From: Clostridiales bacterium
GTDB taxonomy: Bacteria; Bacillota; Clostridia; Christensenellales; SZUA-584
Reading direction: 5' to 3'
Assembly: GCA_029265435.1 (NCBI GenBank)
Contig: JAJUJH010000012.1
Coordinates: forward strand, 1-32,052
DNA length: 32,052 bases
Positions 1-8,643 of this stretch are shown here, piece after piece (position 1 is the first letter of the stretch; the number at the start of each line of letters is the position of its first letter). The position numbers and the translations under genes were made by a program. The notes beneath the pieces were generated by a model. The model ran no database searches. It saw nothing but the letters and a program-made list of their open reading frames with translations, and had not been told where the DNA came from.

Positions 1-1
1 G

Positions 2-184
2 AAACCGGATGCTGGCTCTTCTTACTGCCTAGCTCCAAAGATATTGTCTGCCGCCGCAGTCAACGTACAGGGCAGAATTGATTCCGCAATGAAGAATATT
101 CGCCTGCCCATTTTAGCGGCAGGTCAATATACACCAACCTATATGGCTTTGAGGGGATTGGCTTATCGTAATACTGTCATGTGA
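2..184 (+). CDS. C-terminal tail of an unidentified protein (5' end outside window)
   Basis: An open frame runs from the window edge to a TGA at 182-184, giving about 60 residues that end in ...LAYRNTVM. I recognise no family. The composition is plausible for protein (mixed hydrophobic and polar, no obvious low complexity). However, a 60-codon open frame at a window edge is weak evidence, and a chance open frame is a real alternative. The next gene has its own promoter about 40 bp further on, which fits this being the end of an upstream gene. Confidence 0.25.
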   Translation, partial: KPDAGSSYCLAPKILSAAAVNVQGRIDSAMKNIRLPILAAGQYTPTYMALRGLAYRNTVM

Positions 185-226
185 TTTCCCTACAGTGGGT
201 TGACGCGATCGTCTTTATCAAGCGAT

Positions 227-255
227 TTGCCTTTGATTCCATTTTATTGTATAAT
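227..255 (+). promoter_or_regulatory. Sigma-A type promoter for the small lipoprotein gene
   Basis: The -35 is TTGCCT (227-232), the spacer is 17 bp, and the -10 is a perfect TATAAT (250-255). Transcription should start near 262. An ATG at 262 would then be almost leaderless. This favours the TTG start at 283, which has its own AGGAA ribosome site at 274-278. Confidence 0.65.
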
Positions 256-282
256 GACCATATGTTCAGTCACAGGAACCCT

Positions 283-567
283 TTGAAAAAAACGGCCGTC
301 GTATTGATGACAGCGCTTGTCCTTCTTCTTTGCGGCTGCGTCAGCGAAACAGCGGCGCAGGGCGGCGTTGTGGTGCGCGGCGCGTCTCCCACCGAGCCGC
401 CTTTATCCGCCATTCGCCTGCCCGATAACGAAACCATCGTTTATGTCATGCCGTCGGGCAAAAAATACCATACGGCAGGCTGTTCCGTGCTCAACGATTC
501 GGCGATACCCGTCACGCTGGAGCAGGCAAAGCTGGAAGGGCTGGAGCCTTGCAAGCGCTGCCACTGA
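283..567 (+). CDS. Small lipoprotein with a C-terminal Cys/His metal-site-like motif
   Basis: This is a predicted surface lipoprotein of about 94 residues. I chose the TTG at 283: AGGAA lies 4 nt upstream, and the protein then begins with a compact signal peptide (MKKTAVVLM...) ending in a lipobox-like LLCGC. An in-frame ATG at 262 would add seven residues and sits at the predicted transcription start. After a Pro/Ser/Thr linker, the C-terminal 45 residues carry the pattern YVMPSGKKYHTAGC...VTLEQAKLEGLEPCKRCH. This is the small Cys/His module often found at the C-terminus of secreted nucleases and of many short exported proteins, and resembles Ada-type metal-binding modules. No catalytic domain is present, so the role is unknown. 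The gene converges on the aldehyde dehydrogenase with no gap: the stop codons are adjacent at 565-570. Confidence 0.75.
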   Translation: MKKTAVVLMTALVLLLCGCVSETAAQGGVVVRGASPTEPPLSAIRLPDNETIVYVMPSGKKYHTAGCSVLNDSAIPVTLEQAKLEGLEPCKRCH

Positions 568-1932
568 TTACAGGAACCGCTTGATAAACCCGAACTTTTC
601 GGGATACGGCGCATATCGCGGCAGATCAAGCGCCAGATGCCTGTAAACCACCGAGCGCTTATGGGAGAATGTTTCAAAGCTGTGCCGCCCGTGGTAGCAG
701 CCAAGCCCCGAATGGCCCTTGCCGCCGAACGGCAGATGCGGATTCGCGCTGTGAATCACCGTATCATTCACCACGGCGTCGCCCGACGAGCGCATCATCA
801 GATACTTCCGCACGCGTTTCTTGTCTCTGCTGAATATGTAAAACGCGAGCGGCGTCTCCATCGCCTGCAGCGTGCGAAGCATCTCATCCTCGTCGTCATA
901 TGCGATAATGGGAAGCACAGGCCCGAATATCTCCTCGCTCATCACTTTATCGTTAAACGTCACGTCCGTCATCACTGTGGGCGCAATATACCGGCTGTCC
1001 GCATCCGTTTGACCGCCGAACGCCACCTTGTCGGGGTCGATAAGGCCGCGCACCCTTTCGAAATGGGACGGCGTGATGATGCGCGGAAAATCGGGGCTTT
1101 TTTGCGGATCATCGCCGTACATGCGCCTGACCTGCGCCTTCAGCGCGTCCACCAGCGCCGGAACCACCGAGCGGCTGGCCATCACATAATCGGGCGCGAT
1201 GCATGTCTGCCCCGCGTTCAAAAACTTGCCCCAGCAAAGCGACTTCGCCGTTTTCGAAATATCCGCCGTTTCGTCCACGATGCACGGGCTTTTGCCGCCA
1301 AGCTCAAGTACAAGCGGCGTCAGATTCCTCGCGGCGGCGCTCATCACCACCTTGCCGACCGCGGTGCCGCCCGTGAAAAATATGAAGTCATACCGCTCGT
1401 TCAACAGCGCTTCGTTGACGTCGCGGCCGCCCTCGAACAACGCAATATACTCATCCGGAAAGTTCGCCTCGATAATGCGCTTCATCAGCGCCGCGGTTTG
1501 CGGTGTATACCGCGACGGCTTGACCACCGCCGTGTTTCCCGCCGCCATCGCACCGATCAGAGGCGCCATCGTCAGCTGAAACGGATAATTCCACGGAGAC
1601 ATGATCAGCGTCACGCCGAACGGTTCATGCACAATCGTGCTTTTGGCGTGAAATGTCGCCATTGTCTTCGGCACTGTCTTCGGTCTTGCCCATGCTTTCA
1701 GATGCTTTTCAAATTCGTTGATGCCGCTCAAAACAAGGCCGATCTCGGTGGCATATGTCTCAAATGCGCATTTGCCGAAATCCGCTTTAAGCGCCTGCTC
1801 GATATCCGCCTCCCGCTTCACGATCTCCCGTTTCAGCTTCCTTAACTGTTCAATGCGAAAGCCGATATCCCTCGTATGCCCCGCATTGAAAAATGCGCGC
1901 TGCGCGCCGATCGTCCGCTTGATGTCCTCCAT
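568..1932 (-). CDS. NAD(P)-dependent aldehyde dehydrogenase, class 3 type
   Basis: The protein oxidises an aldehyde to the carboxylate with NAD(P)+. At 454 residues it matches the shorter ALDH3/AlkH/CALDH-like branch (about 450-490 residues). Visible motifs in order are SPWNYPF at 112-118 with the conserved Asn115, the cofactor-loop motif FTGGTAVGK at 186-194, the general-base Glu210 in LELGGKSP, and the nucleophile Cys244 in NAGQTC. The C-terminal [11 protein letters not shown] is also typical. The ATG at 1932 is preceded by a GGGAGG ribosome site. The gene appears monocistronic, with a -10 TATAAT at 1971-1976. The substrate cannot be told from sequence; medium or long-chain fatty aldehydes are typical of this branch. 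Confidence 0.93.
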   Translation of the reverse strand: MEDIKRTIGAQRAFFNAGHTRDIGFRIEQLRKLKREIVKREADIEQALKADFGKCAFETYATEIGLVLSGINEFEKHLKAWARPKTVPKTMATFHAKSTIVHEPFGVTLIMSPWNYPFQLTMAPLIGAMAAGNTAVVKPSRYTPQTAALMKRIIEANFPDEYIALFEGGRDVNEALLNERYDFIFFTGGTAVGKVVMSAAARNLTPLVLELGGKSPCIVDETADISKTAKSLCWGKFLNAGQTCIAPDYVMASRSVVPALVDALKAQVRRMYGDDPQKSPDFPRIITPSHFERVRGLIDPDKVAFGGQTDADSRYIAPTVMTDVTFNDKVMSEEIFGPVLPIIAYDDEDEMLRTLQAMETPLAFYIFSRDKKRVRKYLMMRSSGDAVVNDTVIHSANPHLPFGGKGHSGLGCYHGRHSFETFSHKRSVVYRHLALDLPRYAPYPEKFGFIKRFL

Positions 1933-1970
1933 CCGTCCGCCCTCCCAAAAAAATGAATGACTTTACGGTT

Positions 1971-1999
1971 ATTATACAAAAGCTCGAATACCCGAATAA
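1971..1999 (-). promoter_or_regulatory. Candidate promoter of the aldehyde dehydrogenase gene
   Basis: On the minus strand a perfect TATAAT (1971-1976) is preceded at 17 bp by a poor -35, TTATTC (1994-1999). It sits about 40 bp upstream of the ATG at 1932. The -10 is convincing; the -35 is not. Confidence 0.45.
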
Positions 2000-2027
2000 G
2001 TCTTTTGGCTTAAAATTCATCGATCGT

Positions 2028-2549
2028 TCATTTTTCTTCGTTTAAAATCTTCTGATATGCGACGACATCCAGCATCCTGCCGAACTTCTTGCCGATTTCT
2101 TTGTAATGCGCGCATTTTTCGTATCCGCTTTTCTCGAAAAGCCGGATGCTGCGGCTGTTCTCTCCGCATATTGTGGAAACCAGCACATGGATGCCTTTTT
2201 TTCGTGCGTAATTTTCAATATACGCAAGCGCTTTGCCGCCGATTCCCTGTCCTAGGCGGTCGTGCCTTAAATACAGCGCCACCTCCGCCGTCAGATGATA
2301 GGCTTCTCGTTTTTTATACGGCGACAGCATGACATAGCCGCAGACCTGTTCGCCGTCGAGAACCACGAACGTCTTGTATTTGGAGCCGTCAAAAAACACG
2401 ATCTGGCCCATCTCTTTTTCGGTGATTCTGCGCGCATGAAACGTCGCGGTGGTATTCAGCACATAATATGTATATATCTCAAGCAAATCGGGCAGATGCC
2501 GAAGCTTGACCTCTTCAAATGTGATATCCGGCACATTGTTCACCCGCAT
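2028..2549 (-). CDS. GNAT N-acetyltransferase, phosphinothricin/methionine-sulfone acetyltransferase-like
   Basis: The protein transfers acetyl from acetyl-CoA to an amine. Its 173 residues match the PAT/MnaT-like branch of the GNAT superfamily. The acetyl-CoA loop RLGQGIGG is at 98-105. The downstream pattern CGENSRSIRLFEKSGYEK, followed by a GRMLDVVAYQKIL ending, is characteristic of that branch. Family members acetylate phosphinothricin, methionine sulfone or related amino-acid analogues; the true substrate here is unknown. The gene stands alone, with its own promoter at 2567-2595. Its ribosome site is weak (GGAAA directly before the ATG), so translation may be modest. Confidence 0.88.
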   Translation of the reverse strand: MRVNNVPDITFEEVKLRHLPDLLEIYTYYVLNTTATFHARRITEKEMGQIVFFDGSKYKTFVVLDGEQVCGYVMLSPYKKREAYHLTAEVALYLRHDRLGQGIGGKALAYIENYARKKGIHVLVSTICGENSRSIRLFEKSGYEKCAHYKEIGKKFGRMLDVVAYQKILNEEK

Positions 2550-2566
2550 TTTCCGGTTATGTCCTT

Positions 2567-2595
2567 ATATTACCACGCAACGCTTCCGAACACAA
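2567..2595 (-). promoter_or_regulatory. Promoter of the acetyltransferase gene
   Basis: The -35 is TTGTGT (2590-2595), the spacer is exactly 17 bp, and the -10 is TAATAT (2567-2572), read on the minus strand. The predicted start is near 2560, so the 5' leader before the ATG at 2549 is only about 11 nt. Confidence 0.6.
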
Positions 2596-2627
2596 TCGTC
2601 CCTATTGACGGCTTTCGCGGGTACAAT

Positions 2628-2651
2628 AAAAATCCCCCGGCGAGCTGGGGG
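2628..2651 (-). terminator. Rho-independent terminator of the beta-helix lipoprotein gene
   Basis: On the minus strand a CCCCC/GGGGG stem (2634-2638 with 2647-2651) closes an 8-nt loop and is followed by a T run (2628-2632). It lies about 50 bp past the lipoprotein stop and just before the acetyltransferase promoter, separating the two units. Confidence 0.65.
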
Positions 2652-2699
2652 TACAGACTGTCAATAAAGCTGAAATTATCATATGTGGGCAAGACGGGT

Positions 2700-4052
2700 T
2701 TAGTTTACCGCTTTACCGTTCACATAGAGCGTGTGGCCGTTTGTCACCACGTTGCTGAGGCTGCCGTTGAATGCTGTGACATAGCTGTCTCCCGTCAGCG
2801 TCCATGTGCTTGTGCCGTCCAGTGTGACCGTCAGAGAAGCCGCTTCCGTTCCGTCCGTATTGATCGCGCCTGTGTAAGACGAGGAATCGGCAATCGTCAT
2901 GTCAAGCTGCGATATCGCGTCCACCATGATATCGCCTGACACGGTCTGCCCCGAAAGCTTGAAAGTGCAATTGCCTCCGTTAGACCCTTGAGAGCCCCAC
3001 CCGCGCGAACCGTCGTTGCCCGCCGCCAGCAGCAGGTATGTCCCGTCGGCCAGCGTAAGATCAACGCCGGAAAGCGTAATGACGCTGCTGGTATTGGTGA
3101 CATAAAACATGTCGCCGTTTTTTGAAACGAGCGTACCGCCCGTCATTGTGAAGCTGCTGGTTCCCTGTTCGGCGTCGCCCGACATGCTTTGGTACAGCAT
3201 GACATTATGGATGTTCTCACCGCTGTTTTCTCCGTAAGTGCCCGATATATTCCCCGTCACGTTGCAGTTGTTGAGCGTGACCGAATTGAACCCTTCCACC
3301 ACAACCGCTTCGGAATCGTTGGCCGTCAGCGTCGCATTGCTTACGGTGATATCTGCGGTGCTGTAAACCGCAGGCGCGCCGGAACTGCCGGCGGTCGTAT
3401 ATGTGCCGCCGTCAACCACCATCGTTCCGCCGCCCCTGTCGCTGCGAATCGCCGCCTTGACGGTGGAACTGACCTCAAGGTTGGTCGCGTACATGACGCC
3501 GCCTCCCGCCACCTCAATGCCGCCCGCGTTTCCGCCGGATACATTGATGACCGTATCCTTGATATTGACCGTTGCGCCGTTGTAAGCAAATACGCCGTTA
3601 GCGCCTTCCGCCGAAGCCGTCACCGTACCGCCGTTTATATTGAGTGTGGCGTTGTCAAGCGCCAGCACAGCCGCATTGAGCCCGTAAAAGCTGCTCGCAT
3701 CGTTGCTTGATGCCGCGCCGTCCGTTTTTTCCACCGTCACGCTGTTAAGCGTGGCCTCGATTTCGCCCTCGGCGCGCACCGCGTTTTCATCCGCGCTGGT
3801 CGATTCATACGTGCCGCCGTCCAGCGTTTCTCCGTCGGTCAGCACATAAGCTCCCGTACCCGTAGAAACAGACGCACCGTTTCCGCCGTCCGGCGGCGCG
3901 CCCATCTGGCCGCCCATCTGGCCGCCCGGCGGTGCGCCCATGCTTTGTGCCGATGCTTCCGCAGTGTTTTCTGTCGAGCCGCATCCCGCAAACATCGCCA
4001 GCATCATGAGAGCGGCACAGACAGCCGCCGTTACGCGTATCAATATCTTCAT
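2700..4052 (-). CDS. Surface lipoprotein with a predicted right-handed beta-helix
   Basis: The protein has 450 residues. The N-terminus is a lipoprotein signal with the lipobox FAGC (Cys24). Residues about 32-61 form a Gly/Met/Pro/Gln-rich linker with the duplicated unit GGQM. From about residue 65 to the end the protein consists of short strand-turn units rich in Asn, Thr, Gly and Val (for example NINGGTVTAS, VNIKDTVINVSGG, VDGGTYTTAGS), the signature of a parallel beta-helix. No catalytic triad or lyase motif is apparent, so a carbohydrate-binding, adhesive or surface-scaffold role is more likely than an enzyme, but this is inference. GAGGGG precedes the ATG at 4052. It is a single-gene unit with a terminator at 2628-2651 and a 9-bp inverted repeat in its promoter region (4098-4133). 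Confidence 0.8.
   Translation of the reverse strand: MKILIRVTAAVCAALMMLAMFAGCGSTENTAEASAQSMGAPPGGQMGGQMGAPPDGGNGASVSTGTGAYVLTDGETLDGGTYESTSADENAVRAEGEIEATLNSVTVEKTDGAASSNDASSFYGLNAAVLALDNATLNINGGTVTASAEGANGVFAYNGATVNIKDTVINVSGGNAGGIEVAGGGVMYATNLEVSSTVKAAIRSDRGGGTMVVDGGTYTTAGSSGAPAVYSTADITVSNATLTANDSEAVVVEGFNSVTLNNCNVTGNISGTYGENSGENIHNVMLYQSMSGDAEQGTSSFTMTGGTLVSKNGDMFYVTNTSSVITLSGVDLTLADGTYLLLAAGNDGSRGWGSQGSNGGNCTFKLSGQTVSGDIMVDAISQLDMTIADSSSYTGAINTDGTEAASLTVTLDGTSTWTLTGDSYVTAFNGSLSNVVTNGHTLYVNGKAVN
3901..3924. repeat. Two-copy 12-bp tandem repeat in the lipoprotein linker
   Basis: The 12-mer CCCATCTGGCCG occurs twice in direct succession (3901-3912 and 3913-3924). It encodes the repeated GGQM in the linker of the beta-helix lipoprotein. 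The copies are identical at the DNA level, consistent with recent slippage, and the linker length may vary between strains. Confidence 0.7.
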
Positions 4053-4097
4053 ATGATTCCCCTCTTTCTTTTTTGGATGCTCAAATTGTAATCACAG

Positions 4098-4133
4098 ATA
4101 TTGTTCGCATATTCACAATAATATGAACAATAT
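4098..4133. promoter_or_regulatory. Inverted-repeat operator candidate upstream of the beta-helix lipoprotein
   Basis: ATATTGTTC (4098-4106) and GAACAATAT (4125-4133) are perfect 9-bp inverted arms separated by 18 bp. A minus-strand -10-like TACAAT lies at 4085-4090, with no good -35 at 17 bp (AATATG at 4108-4113, inside the repeat). This arrangement suits a dimeric regulator acting at a weak promoter. There is no T run after the repeat, so it is not a terminator. Confidence 0.5.
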
Positions 4134-4153
4134 GAAAACGGTTAACGGACATA

Positions 4154-4182
4154 AACAAAAATGCGGACTACTAAGTCCGCAT
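4154..4182 (-). terminator. Rho-independent terminator of typA
   Basis: A perfect 9-bp stem, ATGCGGACT (4161-4169) with AGTCCGCAT (4174-4182), has a 4-nt loop. On the minus strand it is followed directly by TTTTTGTTT. It begins 11 bp after the typA stop. Confidence 0.9.
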
Positions 4183-4193
4183 CCGCTGTAATT

Positions 4194-6008
4194 TCAATTT
4201 GCCTTATAAAGCTTGGCCCTTTCGCCCTTGTCCAGCACTGCCTTGCGCAGCCGTATGCTTTTGGGCGTCACCTCCACCAGCTCGTCGTCCGCGATAAACT
4301 CAAGCGACTGTTCAAGGCTCAAAACCGTCGGCGGCGTAAGGCGAAGCGCTTCGTCCGAACCGGACGCGCGCGTGTTGGTCAGCTGCTTTTTCTTGCACAC
4401 GTTGACCACAATATCCTCCTGCCGCGCGTTTTCACCCACCACCATGCCCGCATATACGGGCACGCCAGGGCCGATGAAAAGGCGGCCGCGCTCCTGCGCA
4501 TTAAATAGACCGTAGGCGGTGGCTTCGCCCTGCTCATGCGCGATCAGGGAGCCTCTCTGCCGTTCCGGGATATCGCCCGCCCATTCCTTGTAGCCGCTGA
4601 ATATATGGTTCATGATGCCGTTTCCCTTTGTGTCCGTCATGAACTCGTTGCGGTATCCGATGAGCCCGCGCGACGGAATATTGAACGACATGCGCGTTGT
4701 CGCACCCTCGCTGCTCATATCCACAAGCGACGCCTTTCGGGGCCCCAGCTTCTCAATCACAACGCCCGCGTAATCGCCGGGAACGTCGATAAGAAGCAGC
4801 TCGTAAGGCTCCATCGTGACGCCGTTTTCCTTTTTGAGTATCACGCGCGGACGCGATACCGAAAACTCGTACCCTTCGCGCCGCATGGTTTCAATCAGTA
4901 TCGAAAGGTGCAGCTCGCCGCGTCCCGATACCTTGAACGAATCTGTGGAATCCGTTTCCTCCACCTTCAGGCTCAGGTTGGTCTCCATCTCGTGCCAAAG
5001 CCGTTCGCGGATGTTGCGCGATGTCACATATTTGCCCTCGCGGCCCGCAAACGGGCTGTTGTTGACGATAAAGTTCATCGACACGGTGGGCTCGTCGATC
5101 TTGACAAACGGCAGCGGCTCGATGCATTCGGCGTCGCAGACCGTTTCGCCGATCTTCACGTCGGGCAGACCCGCGATCGCCACGATATCGCCGAAGCGCG
5201 CTCTTTCCGTCTCGATGCGCTTAAGCCCCGAAAACTCGTAAAGCCGCGTGATCTTCACATTCTGCGCCGTACCGTCTTCACGGCAAAGCGCCGCCGCCAT
5301 GTTACGCTGCACGCTGCCCCGCTCGATGCGTCCGATCGCGATGCGCCCCAAATAATCGTCGTAATCAATGCTCGATACGAGCATCTGAAGCGGCCCCTCC
5401 GGCTCTCCGGCAGGGGCGGGCACATGCTCGATGATCGCATCAAAAAGCGGCGTGATATCCGCTGATTCGTCGTCCGGCTTGAGGGACGCCGTTCCCGCTT
5501 TCGCGGACGCGTAAACGACGGGAAACTCAAGCTGGTCCTCGTGCGCGTCCAGCTCGATAAAAAGGTCGATGATGCCGTCAAGCACCGTTTCGGGGCGCGC
5601 CCCCGGCCTGTCTATCTTGTTGATGACCGCAATCACGTGTTTGCCGAGCATCAGCGCTTTTTTCAGCACGAAGCGCGTCTGCGGCATACATCCCTCAAAC
5701 GCGTCCACAAGCAGCAGCACGCCGTCCACCATTGTGAGCACGCGCTCCACCTCGCCGCCGAAATCGGCATGCCCCGGCGTATCCACAATGTTGATCTTGA
5801 CGCCCTTATATTCAACGGCCGTATTTTTCGAGAGTATCGTGATGCCTCTCTCCTGCTCCAGCTCCTCCGAATCCATCACGCGCTCGCGCACCACTTCGTT
5901 GGCCCGAAATATGCCCGATTGTCTCAGCATCTGATCGACGAGCGTCGTTTTGCCGTGGTCAACGTGCGCCACTATGGCGATGTTTCTGATGTTGTCCTGT
6001 TTCCGCAT
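4194..6008 (-). CDS. typA: Ribosome-associated translational GTPase TypA/BipA
   Basis: This is a translation-factor GTPase that binds the 70S ribosome and supports 50S assembly and stress or cold adaptation. Its 604 residues match the family length (about 605-615). G1 is AHVDHGKT at 14-21, the GITI switch element lies near residue 55, G3 is DTPGH at 76-80, and G4 is NKID at 130-133. The elongation-factor-like domains follow, with PRKASLVDMSSEGATTR and SRGLIGYRNEFMTDT, which are diagnostic of TypA rather than EF-G or LepA. The ATG at 6008 is preceded by a GGGG-type ribosome site. The gene has its own strong promoter (6043-6071) and a perfect terminator (4154-4182), so it is monocistronic. Confidence 0.97.
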   Translation of the reverse strand: MRKQDNIRNIAIVAHVDHGKTTLVDQMLRQSGIFRANEVVRERVMDSEELEQERGITILSKNTAVEYKGVKINIVDTPGHADFGGEVERVLTMVDGVLLLVDAFEGCMPQTRFVLKKALMLGKHVIAVINKIDRPGARPETVLDGIIDLFIELDAHEDQLEFPVVYASAKAGTASLKPDDESADITPLFDAIIEHVPAPAGEPEGPLQMLVSSIDYDDYLGRIAIGRIERGSVQRNMAAALCREDGTAQNVKITRLYEFSGLKRIETERARFGDIVAIAGLPDVKIGETVCDAECIEPLPFVKIDEPTVSMNFIVNNSPFAGREGKYVTSRNIRERLWHEMETNLSLKVEETDSTDSFKVSGRGELHLSILIETMRREGYEFSVSRPRVILKKENGVTMEPYELLLIDVPGDYAGVVIEKLGPRKASLVDMSSEGATTRMSFNIPSRGLIGYRNEFMTDTKGNGIMNHIFSGYKEWAGDIPERQRGSLIAHEQGEATAYGLFNAQERGRLFIGPGVPVYAGMVVGENARQEDIVVNVCKKKQLTNTRASGSDEALRLTPPTVLSLEQSLEFIADDELVEVTPKSIRLRKAVLDKGERAKLYKAN

Positions 6009-6042
6009 AATATCCCCGTATCATAGAATTCAAACGTGAATG

Positions 6043-6071
6043 ATTATAAGCTTTGAACGGTCATAATACAA
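6043..6071 (-). promoter_or_regulatory. Promoter of typA
   Basis: On the minus strand the -35 is TTGTAT (6066-6071), the spacer is 17 bp, and the -10 is a perfect TATAAT (6043-6048). It is 35 bp upstream of the typA ATG. Confidence 0.7.
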
Positions 6072-6184
6072 GATTTTTCGGAAGGCATCTCAGGTTTGTC
6101 GGACAGTATTTCAGCGGTCGGCGCCACGGTCCGATTCTTCAAGCAATTCGCGGGTTTATGTAAAATGACGAAAACGGACGGATG

Positions 6185-6703
6185 CTACGGCTCAAGAAAG
6201 TGCGTAAAAAGCGGTTTGTAGACGAGCTTTTCCGCCTCGCGTGTGCTTTCAAAAAGAATTACTTTGTCCACACAAAAATCGTTTCGCGTTGCGTCAACGG
6301 CGGCCGCATCAAAAGCGCCGAATGGCCGGAACCGGCGGACAAGCGTGATGTGCGGCTTGAAAGGCCGCCGCTCCGGCTCAAAACCGCAGCCGATGAGCGC
6401 GCGCTCCACTTCGTCGTGCAGGGCGGAGAGCCGGCCCATCTCCCCGCCCACTTTGGCCGACAGGATGTCGCGTCCGAATGCCTGCACGCCTTCGCAAAAG
6501 AGCATGAAACGGCCGAGTCTTATCCGGCCGAGAGCGCCGCATATGGCCTGCGCCTTATGAGGCGGCACTTCGCCCAGAAATTCCAGCGTCATGTGCAGGT
6601 TCTCCCTGCGCGTATAATTGCCGCCGCCAAGCTTTTTCAGCTGCCGCTGCAGCGCTTCGAGATATTCCTCGCAGCCCGTTTTCACGCCGATGAACAAACG
6701 CAT
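6185..6703 (-). CDS. thpR: RNA 2',3'-cyclic phosphodiesterase (2H phosphoesterase, ThpR type)
   Basis: The enzyme hydrolyses RNA 2',3'-cyclic phosphates and belongs to the family historically called 2'-5' RNA ligase. Its 172 residues are standard for the family. Both catalytic H-x-T motifs are intact: HMTL with His37 and HITL with His118, the second followed by VRRF as in typical ThpR. The N-terminal MRLFIGVK is also characteristic. The start is only 4 nt past the htpG stop, so the two genes should share a transcript and thpR may rise on heat shock with htpG. There is no strong ribosome site, so coupling to htpG translation is likely. I see no U-tailed hairpin between its stop and the typA promoter. 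Confidence 0.93.
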   Translation of the reverse strand: MRLFIGVKTGCEEYLEALQRQLKKLGGGNYTRRENLHMTLEFLGEVPPHKAQAICGALGRIRLGRFMLFCEGVQAFGRDILSAKVGGEMGRLSALHDEVERALIGCGFEPERRPFKPHITLVRRFRPFGAFDAAAVDATRNDFCVDKVILFESTREAEKLVYKPLFTHFLEP

Positions 6704-6707
6704 TTTT

Positions 6708-8588
6708 TCAGCCCATCAGCTTGCAGATGTTGTTGCTGAACGCAAGAGGATCCTCAACGCTGAGCCCCTCCATCAGCAGCGCCTGATTATAAAGCAAATC
6801 CGTAAAGAGCTTGAATTTTTCCTCGTCGTGCTCAAAAGCGTTTTTGAGCGCGGCATATACGCTGTGAGACGGATTGATCTCCAGCACCTTCTCCGCCGTG
6901 ATGTTCGGGCTGCCCGGCATCGTTTTGAGTATCTTCTCCATTTCGATAGATACGGCGCCGTCGCTGACGAGACACACCGGATGCGATTTGAGCCGCTTGC
7001 TTAACCGGATGTCTTTAATCTTGCCGGAAAGCAGCTCCTTCATCTTATCAAAGAGCGCCTTATCATCCTGAGCCTGCGTCTCGGCCTGCTTCTTCTCCTC
7101 ATCCGTCTCAATATCCACATCGCTTGCGGATACGGACTTGAACGTTTTCTCTTTATAGCTCATGAGCACCTGAATCGCGAACTCGTCCACGTCCTCGGTC
7201 AGATACAATATCTCATAGCCCTTGTCGCGCACCATTTCGGTCTGCGGCATTTTGTCGATGCGGTCAATGGACTCGCCCGCCGCATAATAGATATGCTTCT
7301 GGTCTTCCTTCATACGCGCCACGTATTCGGACAGCGTCACCATCTTTTTCTCCGACGATGAATAGAACATCAGCAAATCCTGCAGGTCTTCCTTATCCGC
7401 GCCGAAACTGTTGTATGTGCCGAACTTGAGCTGACGCCCGAACGACTGGTAAAACGCCTCGTATTTCTCGCGGTCATTCTTGATGAGATTCTCAAGCTCC
7501 GCCTTTATTTTATTTTTGATGTTTTTGGCAATCAGCTTTAATTGCCGGTTGTGCTGAAGCAGCTCCCTTGAAATGTTCAGCGACAAATCGTCTGATTCGA
7601 CGATACCGCGCACAAAGCTGAAATAATCGGGCAGCAGGTCGGGGCACTTGCTCATAATCATCACGCCGCTTGAATACAGCTCAAGCCCTTTTTCAAAGTC
7701 CTTTGTGTAAAAATCAAAAGGCGTCTTTTCGGGTATGAACAATATCGCATTGTACCGCACCGAGCCCTCCGTTTTGATATGCAGATGCGCGACCGGTTTA
7801 TCGAAGCCGAAATGCTTTTCAGAATAGAACCGCTCATAGTCTTCGTCCGTCAGCTCGGATTTGTTTTTGCGCCAGATGGGCACCATGCTGTTTAATATCT
7901 GTTCCTCCACCACGTCATCGTACTCGTCTTTTTCACCTTCCTTGAGGCGCCTTTCGTGTATATCCATCTTGATGGGATAGCGGATGAAATCCGAATACTT
8001 TTTCACGAGCGCGCGCAGGCGGTATTCTTCGAGAAACTCGTCGTAATTTTCTTCTTCGGTGTTGCTTTTGATGTGCAGAACAATTTCGGTGCCCACATTT
8101 TCCTTCGCGCAGGGCTCTATCGTATAGCCGCTTTCCCCTTCGGATTCCCACTTATACCCTTCGTGGCTGCCGAGCGCTCGGCTGATGACCGTCACCTTAT
8201 CGGCCACCATAAAGGCGGAATAAAAACCCACGCCGAACTGGCCGATGATGTCGTAACCGTCCTTGAGCTCATATTCCTTCTTAAAATTCAGCGAACCGCT
8301 TTTGGCAATGGTGCCGAGGTTGTCCTCAAGCTCCTCTTTGGTCATGCCGATGCCCGTATCGATCACGCGCAGCGTCCGGCTCGCCTTATTCGGCTCCAGC
8401 CTGATATAATAATCCGCACTGTTGAAGCTGATGGATTCGTCCGTCAGCGCCTTGTAATAAATCTTGTCGATCGCGTCGCTGGCGTTGGATATAAGCTCCC
8501 TTAAAAATATCTCTTTGTGCGTATAGATTGAATGAATCATGAGATTCAGCAACTGTTTTGATTCGGCCTTAAACTGCTTTTTTGCCAT
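6708..8588 (-). CDS. htpG: Hsp90 chaperone HtpG
   Basis: This is a cytosolic ATP-dependent Hsp90 chaperone of 626 residues from the ATG at 8588. The GHKL ATP-site motifs are ELISNASD (31-38), DTGIGM (77-82) and [11 protein letters not shown] (116-126). The middle and C-terminal domains are complete and, as in bacteria, there is no MEEVD tail. An in-frame GTG at 8594 exists, but the AAGGAG ribosome site (8598-8603) is only 3 nt from it and 9 nt from the ATG, so the ATG is preferred. Upstream lie a promoter (8644-8672) and a perfect CIRCE operator (8613-8639), showing direct HrcA control. It is followed after 4 nt by thpR. Confidence 0.98.
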   Translation of the reverse strand: MAKKQFKAESKQLLNLMIHSIYTHKEIFLRELISNASDAIDKIYYKALTDESISFNSADYYIRLEPNKASRTLRVIDTGIGMTKEELEDNLGTIAKSGSLNFKKEYELKDGYDIIGQFGVGFYSAFMVADKVTVISRALGSHEGYKWESEGESGYTIEPCAKENVGTEIVLHIKSNTEEENYDEFLEEYRLRALVKKYSDFIRYPIKMDIHERRLKEGEKDEYDDVVEEQILNSMVPIWRKNKSELTDEDYERFYSEKHFGFDKPVAHLHIKTEGSVRYNAILFIPEKTPFDFYTKDFEKGLELYSSGVMIMSKCPDLLPDYFSFVRGIVESDDLSLNISRELLQHNRQLKLIAKNIKNKIKAELENLIKNDREKYEAFYQSFGRQLKFGTYNSFGADKEDLQDLLMFYSSSEKKMVTLSEYVARMKEDQKHIYYAAGESIDRIDKMPQTEMVRDKGYEILYLTEDVDEFAIQVLMSYKEKTFKSVSASDVDIETDEEKKQAETQAQDDKALFDKMKELLSGKIKDIRLSKRLKSHPVCLVSDGAVSIEMEKILKTMPGSPNITAEKVLEINPSHSVYAALKNAFEHDEEKFKLFTDLLYNQALLMEGLSVEDPLAFSNNICKLMG

Positions 8589-8612
8589 TCTCACCGTCTC
8601 CTTTTTCGTTTG

Positions 8613-8639
8613 TTAGCACTCACGCCTTCCGAGTGCTAA
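8613..8639. promoter_or_regulatory. CIRCE operator (HrcA-binding site)
   Basis: TTAGCACTC (8613-8621), nine spacer bases, then GAGTGCTAA (8631-8639) match the CIRCE consensus at all 18 arm positions. It lies just downstream of the htpG -10 and upstream of the ribosome site, so bound HrcA would block initiation or early elongation. As it is transcribed, it also forms a 9-bp stem in the mRNA leader. Confidence 0.97.
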
Positions 8640-8643
8640 ACGT

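Noticed and set aside
637-1845. Long plus-strand open frame (about 400 codons) opposite the aldehyde dehydrogenase
   Set aside because: It is antisense to a gene with clear ALDH motifs, and its product is Arg/His-rich with no recognisable domain, as expected for a GC-rich shadow frame.
6100-6150. Possible terminator of htpG-thpR around the GGCGCC palindrome
   Set aside because: Only a short imperfect stem, with no U run on the minus strand.
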